The notes under the pieces are model-generated. The model saw only the letters and a list, made by a program, of their open reading frames with translations. It was not told where the DNA came from and did no database searches. A stretch of 21,511 nt of DNA from a bacterium UBA4637 (lineage in GTDB: Bacteria > Bacteroidota > Bacteroidia > Bacteroidales > Bacteroidaceae), in assembly GCA_002405875.1 (NCBI GenBank), contig DHMR01000088.1, forward strand, positions 1-21,511, read 5' to 3'. A program made the translations under genes and the position numbers. Positions within the stretch are counted from its first letter, which is position 1, and each line of letters starts with the position of its first letter. Below, in pieces: positions 15,890 through 21,511 of this stretch.

Positions 15890-15943
15890 GCTACCACGCC
15901 TTAACCATCTGAACCTTAGTAGGATAGATGGTGGCGTGGTAGC
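15890..15943. repeat. Imperfect inverted repeat at the right end of the mobile unit
   Basis: GCTACCACGCC then ACCATCT (15890-15910) pairs with AGATGGT then GGCGTGGTAGC (15926-15943), interrupted by a small bulge. It overlaps the inner part of the right terminal repeat. It could form a cruciform or act as a terminator for transcripts arriving from the pectinesterase gene. Confidence 0.65.
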
Positions 15944-15956
15944 AGTGGTAGGAAAA
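15936..15956 (-). repeat. Right 21-bp terminal inverted repeat
   Basis: Exact reverse complement of 12706-12726, containing two GTGGTAG motifs (15936-15942, 15945-15951). The match may continue past the element edge through A/T runs with a 2-nt gap, so the exact boundary is uncertain. Confidence 0.85.
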
Positions 15957-16003
15957 AAGGAAAAACTTTTCTATGTAATGCTAAGGCTATGCCCCGAAAA
16001 AAT

Positions 16004-19000
16004 CTATTTCTTCAGAATCTTACCTTTGTTCTTGACGATGTAGATGCCTGGGCTAACAGGCTTCTCTATGCGCTGTCCTTGCATATTATAGACGGCTCCG
16101 TCGGCAGCATCTACCCCCAGGATAGGGTAGCGGAGGTCGGTGGTGCCGCCTGCTATCTCTAAGCGGATGCAGCGCGAGCCTGCCGACAGGCTCTCAGCCA
16201 TCTGGTCGGTTACCATGTCTTGTGGCAACCAAGCGCGGTTGGCGGCAAGAGTGGAACCTATGTACTTGTAGAAGCCAAGTCCCCAAGTCTTGTTGGAAAG
16301 CACATAGCAGTTTACGTTGACCGATGAGATGGCGTTGTAGTCTGGGTTGCCTTTGAGGATGGTCGGCGTATCGCTGGTTCGTGAGGTAGCCTTGAACGAA
16401 TAGCTGCCTATCGGCCCATATACCACATATCCCTTCTCGGCATTCAGTACGTCTACAGGGGTAAGCGTCATCGTGAAGTCGGTTACCTGCGAGCTGTCGT
16501 CGGTCTTGTTGTGTGCTGTGGCAGCGTAGACTTTTAGCCCCTCAGCCTCTGGCACCTTGGCATTGAAAGGCAGGCAGATGGTGCTCCAGCCGTAGCCCTT
16601 CACGGTGCCCACTTGCTTAATCTCCAACTCGTATGGGTCGGTGAGCACGTAGTGGATAGACTGGGTTGGCGCACCGAGACCGCCACGCTGGTTGGCGGCA
16701 CGCACGCAGTAGTAGCCCGAACCATAGCCAGAGAGGTTGACGCTGTTAGCTGTGGTGTTCTCCTTGTAAATCCACTTGCCCGTGCTTTCGTCGAGCTTGA
16801 AGACGAAGTAGCAGAGAGCGGCAGGAAAATCTGTCCATTTCAAGTTATCGTCGTCAAGAATCAAGTTGTCATCCCAGATAATATGATTATCTGTGTCTTC
16901 GGCGGCTCTATCCTCAGGCATCTCTTCTGTCGAGATTTTCTTTTCGGTAGAAGCTGCATCTATTTGTCTGCATAGTAGCACCGGCTCGTAACCATCAGTG
17001 CCAGTCATCGCCACATTGACATTATACTTGGCGGCTTGTTGGGCGTTCAATACGCAGTCGTCTGAACCTGCTGCTGGTGAACAAGAGGCGAGTGAGCGAG
17101 TACCCAATGAGAGAGGGTCTCCATATTGGTCCATGGTGTTGTATTCGTGGAAACGGAGTATCTCTCCAGAGTTCATGGAGTTCCAGCCTCCCGTACGTGG
17201 TTCCAAATACATGGTGGTGTTGAGGTAGGTGCAGGCTGGTGAACCATTCCAAGGACGCCCTAAAGTCCAGTCTTTGTCTTTGGTCTTTTCTGGATATTTG
17301 GTTTCTGTCTTGATGGTGCAGTTGTTGAAAACATAGCCCCATTCATGGTTGCTTCCTTGCGCAGGTGCCGTGATGTTGTTGCCCGAACGGTCGCGAAGGA
17401 TGATGTTGCATCTTTCTAGCCAGATGTTGCCATCGCCACAGAGCCAGTCTACCACACCAGCAAAGTCGCAGTCTTCGAAATATCCACGATAGTCGCTGTT
17501 GGCATTGTTGGAAAAGTAGGTATCCTGCCAACTCTTGAGTGCCACGTTCTTCAAGGTGCTTCGGCAACCTTGGTCCCAGAACGCCACGCCACGTGCCGCA
17601 CCACCCGAACCTTGAGCCAACATGGAGTTCCAATAGTCGAATCTGTTCTCTAAGATGAGGTCTTGCGCATAGAAGTCTTTGGCTTCCTTGCCGATATGGA
17701 TAGTTCCTGTATAACTGATTCCCTCTACGATAGGCTTGTTATAGATGATCGTCTCGTCCTTGCTCTGTCCGATGAGCGAAACATTCGGCTTTTTGATGAC
17801 GGTTCTTCCGTTGTTCTTTCCCTGCATGTCGCTTCTTTGCTTGCCATCGTTGTCGCATGGCCATTTGCCATCAGAGGTAACGCCATAACTATCCAAAGGT
17901 TCGTTTCCTGTCAACTGGTATTCGCCGTCTGGCACGAAGATATAATATCGGTGGTTATCTTCCTTCGTATTGTTGTTGGCGGCTTCGATGGCCTCGTCGA
18001 TCGTTCCGTCTTGACCTACGATAAAATCGAATTTGTGGTGATGGTAGGTCTCCTCTTCGTCTGTGATATGTAGCTTCAGATTAAGACTTTGTTCACAAGC
18101 TTTACTATAGATGTCTTGGAATGTACCTGTGAACGCTATCTCAGTTCCTTCCGGCAATCCCCAATAGGTGAAGACGAGTTCTTTGCCTGCGCTTGCCGTA
18201 AACTCCTTGCCGTTGACGGTGAGGGTGCTTGCTTGCATGGTGCGATTGCACATCACCTTGATGATACCGTTGGCATGGACATTCGATATTTCTGCATCGG
18301 CAGCTACCTTGACACCATTCACAAAGACGCTCTCTATTTGGGCTGCGGTCTCAGGCTGTGTAAACTCGAACTTCACAGGATAGGAGTTCACGATGATACC
18401 GTTGGTCATTTTCAGGGTGATGGTGGATTCCTTGGTGAGCAGGGTAGGCTTGGTGGTTTCTTCTATCTTTCCGCCATGGGTTGCCTCGCCGGTGATTGCA
18501 GGAATCGTCTCATTCTGATTATCCCAAGGTGAAACTGTGAAGGTGATGCAACCTGTCTCGTTAAGCTGTTTTGAGATAGCTTCTGCAGTTAGCGTCTGCT
18601 CGCCACAGGTCAGGCTGGTGATGGCTGGTTTGTTTGACAAATCTTGTGGTTGATAAGTTACCATGAAGTCTACGCACCATTGGTTCTTTGCCTTGATGAG
18701 AACTTGTTGGTTGTCTCTATCCCCAGGACAAGTTACTTCCATCCAGTAGATGCCATTGTCTGCGGTACCTTCTTGGTAGTTTTTATTTCCCTTCGCCATC
18801 TGGTCAATCTCAGCTTCAGGTGTATTGGTCTTGGCTGTGAGTCGAGCCACACAGTTAGGACTGGCAGGGAAGGTGATAACCGATTTGTCGTTGATCTGCA
18901 TTCTGTCCTCCTTGTTGGTATTGCTAAACTTGCCCTTGCCGCTGATTGTTTGGTCGTAATATTTCTTGTCGGTAGTGGCGTCCAGGTCGATTTTCAGGTC

Positions 19001-20485
19001 AATCCATTTGTCATCCTTGTACAATTGGGATACCAAAATACCTTTCGAACCTTCGTATGCCATGGTTGGTGCTCCGTCGTTTCTGGCAAAGTTCCAAGTT
19101 ACCGTGGCTTTTTTATCCAGGTCGATGATGTTGAAATCATTGGCTTGGAAAACTGGGAGGAGGCGAAGGTCTTGGGCAGGGGCTTCGTATTCCTTGCCTA
19201 CAATATATTCCTTGTTGTTTTCGTCTACCCAGTGGTGCAGCGTGTTGCCCTCGTAGTAGAGGGTTCGGTTATTCGGAATCGTGAATTTGTCGCCTTCCTC
19301 TACCCATTGGGCTAGAGGTGCGGCACCTGTGGCTTGCTGTCCGGTATTGTACGTGATATAATAGGTGGAGTTGGTCTGGTATACGATTTCCAAATTGCGG
19401 TGGGTGGTGATGTCGAACTCCACCTCATATTGGGTACGCTTGCCTTCCTCTTCTGTTTTCTTCAATACGAATACGGTCTTGTTGTCGCCAGAGGCGATAC
19501 CCCATGTGCCATCTGCATTCTGATCGACTGGTTGGGTGGTATAGGCATTGTTGAAGTCTACCATATCTACCTTTCCGTCTTTGCGCATCTGTAGAACGGC
19601 AAGCGGATTGCCATCCTTGTCTAGCTTGTCAAGGTCTACAATCTTGTCGAGCTTAAAGCCAAAGTTTCTTTCGAAATTCACCCTTACTCGGTCGCCCACG
19701 TGAATGGCGTATCCACCATCTTCTCTTTCTTCCGCCTCATATCCTGATACGGTAGAGATGTTGCTGATGGTACCATGGTCTTGGTTGTCCAAGTCTATGT
19801 GTAGGTTTACCATGTTGGCAGCTTGGGTAGCGGTCTCTATCCACTGGTAGTAAGAATAGTCGTCGCCGATGACTATTTTTTGACGGAGTGTAGGATCCTG
19901 TGTGGTGTAGCTGTATACATAGATGTGGTCCTTGATGCCTGCATTCTCAGGCTTATTGCGTTCCTCTTCCGTGCGCTCTTTGTCGAGAGTAGGCACTTGT
20001 CCGTCGATGGTAGTGCTACTGATAGGGGAATAGGTCAAGATGGAAATCTTGGTTCCCGTACCCGATGCGAAATAGAATGTGGTGCCAGGTCCAAAGGCAC
20101 ACCAGTCTTCTGTGTCTGTATTGCGGATGTATCCCTCTTTGCCCGTGTCGCACCATAAGGCTACGTCTCGTGTATGTGGATGCATCTTGCCATTCTGCAA
20201 TACCTCTACATATACCTCTGTGGTCCAGAATGGTTTTTGGTTGTTGCCGAAGTTGACAGGTTGAGCACACACTTTGCGCGATGTCTTGGAGGTAGGGTCA
20301 TAGTAATCGCTCTCTCCCGTAGGTAGTGCGGAGCGCATACCAATGTGGCGCGTTGGCTGAGGATGTTGCTGTTGAGGTATGGATACAATGGGTGGACACC
20401 CCTTTTTGCGATTTCTTAGCTCTTGTGTCGCTTTTGTTTTCGGGGGAGGCGTTGGACGTAAGGCCTTCGCATGTTTTATTTTCAC
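16004..20485 (-). CDS. Large pectin methylesterase (CE8) with T9SS C-terminal signal, N-terminus probably lost
   Basis: The 1493-residue frame holds a carbohydrate esterase family 8 domain at about 815-1180: WQDTYF (Asp near 986), GVVDWLCGDG (Asp near 1012) and LGRPW (near 1075), so the catalytic Asp pair, Arg and Trp are all present. It would remove methyl esters from pectin. Upstream are beta-rich repeats, including an InlB-like repeat near 383-455 (GDKFTIPNNRTLYYEG). The last ~40 residues (VYNMQGQRI, SPGIYIVKNKGKIL) match a type IX secretion sorting signal, so export to the cell surface is expected. There is no signal peptide: the start is a GTG right after an in-frame stop, and the first ~58 residues overlap an antiterminator fragment in another frame. 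ATG at 20338 is an alternative start. Without a Sec signal the product could not reach the T9SS, so it may be a non-functional remnant. Confidence 0.8.
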   Translation of the reverse strand: MKIKHAKALRPTPPPKTKATQELRNRKKGCPPIVSIPQQQHPQPTRHIGMRSALPTGESDYYDPTSKTSRKVCAQPVNFGNNQKPFWTTEVYVEVLQNGKMHPHTRDVALWCDTGKEGYIRNTDTEDWCAFGPGTTFYFASGTGTKISILTYSPISSTTIDGQVPTLDKERTEEERNKPENAGIKDHIYVYSYTTQDPTLRQKIVIGDDYSYYQWIETATQAANMVNLHIDLDNQDHGTISNISTVSGYEAEEREDGGYAIHVGDRVRVNFERNFGFKLDKIVDLDKLDKDGNPLAVLQMRKDGKVDMVDFNNAYTTQPVDQNADGTWGIASGDNKTVFVLKKTEEEGKRTQYEVEFDITTHRNLEIVYQTNSTYYITYNTGQQATGAAPLAQWVEEGDKFTIPNNRTLYYEGNTLHHWVDENNKEYIVGKEYEAPAQDLRLLPVFQANDFNIIDLDKKATVTWNFARNDGAPTMAYEGSKGILVSQLYKDDKWIDLKIDLDATTDKKYYDQTISGKGKFSNTNKEDRMQINDKSVITFPASPNCVARLTAKTNTPEAEIDQMAKGNKNYQEGTADNGIYWMEVTCPGDRDNQQVLIKAKNQWCVDFMVTYQPQDLSNKPAITSLTCGEQTLTAEAISKQLNETGCITFTVSPWDNQNETIPAITGEATHGGKIEETTKPTLLTKESTITLKMTNGIIVNSYPVKFEFTQPETAAQIESVFVNGVKVAADAEISNVHANGIIKVMCNRTMQASTLTVNGKEFTASAGKELVFTYWGLPEGTEIAFTGTFQDIYSKACEQSLNLKLHITDEEETYHHHKFDFIVGQDGTIDEAIEAANNNTKEDNHRYYIFVPDGEYQLTGNEPLDSYGVTSDGKWPCDNDGKQRSDMQGKNNGRTVIKKPNVSLIGQSKDETIIYNKPIVEGISYTGTIHIGKEAKDFYAQDLILENRFDYWNSMLAQGSGGAARGVAFWDQGCRSTLKNVALKSWQDTYFSNNANSDYRGYFEDCDFAGVVDWLCGDGNIWLERCNIILRDRSGNNITAPAQGSNHEWGYVFNNCTIKTETKYPEKTKDKDWTLGRPWNGSPACTYLNTTMYLEPRTGGWNSMNSGEILRFHEYNTMDQYGDPLSLGTRSLASCSPAAGSDDCVLNAQQAAKYNVNVAMTGTDGYEPVLLCRQIDAASTEKKISTEEMPEDRAAEDTDNHIIWDDNLILDDDNLKWTDFPAALCYFVFKLDESTGKWIYKENTTANSVNLSGYGSGYYCVRAANQRGGLGAPTQSIHYVLTDPYELEIKQVGTVKGYGWSTICLPFNAKVPEAEGLKVYAATAHNKTDDSSQVTDFTMTLTPVDVLNAEKGYVVYGPIGSYSFKATSRTSDTPTILKGNPDYNAISSVNVNCYVLSNKTWGLGFYKYIGSTLAANRAWLPQDMVTDQMAESLSAGSRCIRLEIAGGTTDLRYPILGVDAADGAVYNMQGQRIEKPVSPGIYIVKNKGKILKK

Positions 20486-20534
20486 TCTTTAATGGGTGAA
20501 CAACTTCATCTGTTGTCCCACTATTCATATTCAT
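20298..20534 (-). pseudogene. N-terminal fragment of a UpxY/NusG-like transcription antiterminator
   Basis: From an ATG at 20534 this frame encodes 78 residues: a Ser/Thr/Lys-rich lead of about 60 residues, then HWYALRTTYGRE, the hallmark first strand of NusG-type N-terminal domains in Bacteroidota UpxY-like antiterminators. After GRE the frame reads RLL and stops, so most of the NGN domain and the whole KOW domain are missing (the family is usually about 170-350 residues). The frame overlaps the 5' end of the pectinesterase frame. A well-formed promoter lies just upstream. I read this as the stub left when other DNA (the pectinesterase) was joined at about 20310. Confidence 0.6.
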
Positions 20535-20588
20535 ATTTTTGCAAGCTTGTTCTAGGCAGAACCCAGCTCTAATTCGTTTATTATGGGA

Positions 20589-20619
20589 CAAAAATACTAC
20601 TTTCTTGTAGAAATTCCAA
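20589..20619 (-). promoter_or_regulatory. Promoter of the antiterminator fragment and pectinesterase
   Basis: On the minus strand, TTG at 20619-20617, 20 bp, then TATTTTTG at 20596-20589 matches TAnnTTTG. The transcript would begin near 20583 with a leader of about 50 nt before the ATG at 20534. Confidence 0.7.
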
Positions 20620-20735
20620 AAGGTTGAAAGAGATTTATCTTCTTGTTATGCTATTTTAACAATGTGTGCGATACCAACAAAAAGCTTTGTTTGTTTTTAT
20701 GAATTTTATGCTTTTATCCTATGCGAATTTAACGA

Positions 20736-20767
20736 TTTTTGCTTAACTTTCAGATTGTAAGCAAAAA
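20736..20767. repeat. 10-bp inverted repeat in the divergent intergenic region
   Basis: TTTTTGCTTA (20736-20745) and TAAGCAAAAA (20758-20767) pair perfectly around a 12-nt loop. It sits between the two divergent promoters (20589-20619 minus and 20863-20893 plus). It may be an operator or a terminator of a cryptic transcript. The rest of the 20592-20973 gap is A/T-rich with no gene. Confidence 0.5.
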
Positions 20768-20862
20768 TAGTAATTATGGTTTCCTTTTGCAATGAAATAC
20801 TTGTTGTAAGTTTACAAATTGAAATGTTGTAGAAAAAGAATGTCAAAAAGAAAGTAATAATA

Positions 20863-20893
20863 TTGTTTTGCTTACCAAAATGTCGTATCTTTG
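20863..20893 (+). promoter_or_regulatory. Promoter of the P-II-amt operon
   Basis: TTG at 20863-20865, 20 bp, then TATCTTTG at 20886-20893 is a full Bacteroidota promoter match. Transcription would start near 20899, giving a leader of about 75 nt. AGGAGAG at 20961-20967 is a purine-rich ribosome-binding site before the ATG at 20974. Confidence 0.75.
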
Positions 20894-20973
20894 CACTCGA
20901 AAACAAACAATATGTAAGTTTGTGCATGTAAAATTGAAAAACAAGTATTAATATAATAATAGGAGAGATTCGT

Positions 20974-21330
20974 ATGAAAAAGATCGAAGCTATCATCCGT
21001 AAGACTAAGTTTGAGGATGTAAAGGAAGCATTGCTTGCCGCCGACATCGAGTGGTTCTCTTACTACGATGTAAGAGGAGAGGGCAAGATGAGACAGGCCC
21101 GTATCTACCGTGGTGTCATGTACGATACCAGTAGTATCGAGCGAGTATTGCTAAACATTGTCGTACGCGACAAGAATGTGGAGAAAACTATTAATGCCAT
21201 CCAGCAGGCAGCCCGCACAGGCGAGATTGGTGATGGTCGAATCTTTGTAATTCCTGTAGAGGACACCGTGAGAATCCGTACAGGTGAAAGAGGCGACATC
21301 GCACTTTATAATGCTGAGCAGGAGAAATAA
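20974..21330 (+). CDS. glnK: P-II nitrogen regulatory protein (GlnK-like)
   Basis: A 118-residue P-II protein of normal length. It starts MKKIEAIIRKTKFEDVKEAL, has a T-loop at about 36-55 containing ARIYRG (Y45 in the place of the modifiable tyrosine), then the B-loop TGEIGDGRIF (82-91) and RIRTGE (100-105), the nucleotide-binding C-loop region. P-II trimers sense 2-oxoglutarate and ATP/ADP, and GlnK members plug the Amt channel through the T-loop. The T-loop (VRGEGKMRQ) differs from the enteric sequence, as in other Bacteroidota, so uridylylation cannot be assumed. An amt gene follows 95 bp downstream on the same strand, the classic glnK-amt pairing. Confidence 0.92.
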   Translation: MKKIEAIIRKTKFEDVKEALLAADIEWFSYYDVRGEGKMRQARIYRGVMYDTSSIERVLLNIVVRDKNVEKTINAIQQAARTGEIGDGRIFVIPVEDTVRIRTGERGDIALYNAEQEK

Positions 21331-21425
21331 TTGTTGATTGATAACTAAACATTGATGATTATTTGCTAGATGATGGGAGGAGAGATAGTTTTCAAAATTA
21401 AACAACACTTAAAAGTAAAAAGATT

Positions 21426-21511
21426 ATGAGTGTACAGGATTTAGGAATTTCAGTAGATACCGTGTGGATGCTCCTTGCAGCCATGTTGGTCTTTTTCATG
21501 CAGCCGGGATT
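21426..21511 (+). CDS. amt: Ammonium transporter (Amt family), N-terminal part, cut by window end
   Basis: The frame from ATG 21426 gives MSVQDLGISVDTVWMLLAA followed by MLVFFMQPGF, the first transmembrane segment of Amt channels, whose helix 1 typically contains D-T-x-W-x-L and the F-M-Q-x-G motif. Only 28 residues are present. It lies directly behind the P-II gene, so the two products should act together in ammonium uptake. It is a different gene end from the amt tail at positions 1-93 unless the replicon is a closed circle of about this size. Confidence 0.85.
   Translation, partial: MSVQDLGISVDTVWMLLAAMLVFFMQPG

Larger units (their letters stand above)
12706..15956. mobile_element. TIR-bounded mobile unit carrying a VapE-type primase-helicase
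   Basis: A perfect 21-bp terminal inverted repeat bounds 3.25 kb: the left copy begins TTTTCCTACCACTGC and the right copy ends GCAGTGGTAGGAAAA. Inside are two minus-strand genes (a Cys-rich small protein, then a VapE-type ATPase), a strong outward promoter for them, and repeat arrays near the right end and between the genes. No transposase, integrase or relaxase is recognisable, so it would have to be mobilised in trans, or the repeats may be regulatory or replication structures rather than transposon ends. No clear target-site duplication is visible because both flanks are A/T-run sequences. The neighbours on either side (a DUF4143 ATPase and a pectinesterase) are unrelated. Confidence 0.5.

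Noticed and set aside
15850..15950. CRISPR array
   Set aside because: The repeats are 7-10 bp and tandem without spacers of constant length, and no cas genes are present.
1..21511. tRNA or rRNA genes
   Set aside because: No cloverleaf with an intact T-arm GTTCRA motif and no rRNA core sequence was noticed on either strand by eye.

Overview
The window looks like chromosomal DNA of a gut-type member of the Bacteroidota, most likely Prevotellaceae (Prevotella/Segatella-like). The evidence is promoters of the Bacteroidota type (TAnnTTTG about 20 bp after a TTG), a large secreted carbohydrate esterase with a type IX secretion C-terminal signal, a VirE/VapE-type primase-helicase with a BT4734-like N-terminus, a DUF4143 ATPase and a UpxY/NusG-like antiterminator fragment. 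Genus is inference; there is no rRNA gene or other taxonomic marker here.

Layout. Positions 1-93 are the last codons of an ammonium transporter gene, followed by a bidirectional terminator. 195-883 (minus) is a two-gene PIN-domain toxin-antitoxin pair. A strong promoter at 958-988 starts a leader of about 450 nt with a long-range RNA helix, then three large same-strand genes (1452-11348): a SNF2-type helicase with a C-terminal DUF3883 domain, a DUF1156 adenine methylase with a zinc ribbon, and a Swt1-type HEPN + DUF499 AAA ATPase. This is a compact helicase/methylase/ATPase defence-like module that fits neither BREX nor DISARM. Next come a 171-bp palindromic element and a DUF4143 ATPase (11542-12705).

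12706-15956 is bounded by perfect 21-bp terminal inverted repeats. It carries a VapE-type primase-helicase and a small Cys-rich protein (both minus), with two separate iteron-like arrays (GTGGTAG and TTGCCCG). It looks like a replication-initiator-bearing mobile unit with no recognisable transposase or integrase. 16004-20485 (minus) is a 1.5-kaa pectin methylesterase (CE8) without a signal peptide. Its 5' end overlaps, in another frame, the N-terminal stub of a NusG/UpxY-like antiterminator that has a good promoter, which suggests a recombination junction. The window ends with a P-II gene (20974-21330) and the 5' end of a second ammonium transporter gene.

Taken together, this is about 20 kb of accessory DNA (toxin-antitoxin, defence module, mobile unit, plant-glycan esterase) lying between two ammonium-transporter ends. 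The best candidate for an under-described system is the three-gene module with its structured leader; the best candidate for an undescribed mobile element is the TIR-bounded VapE unit.
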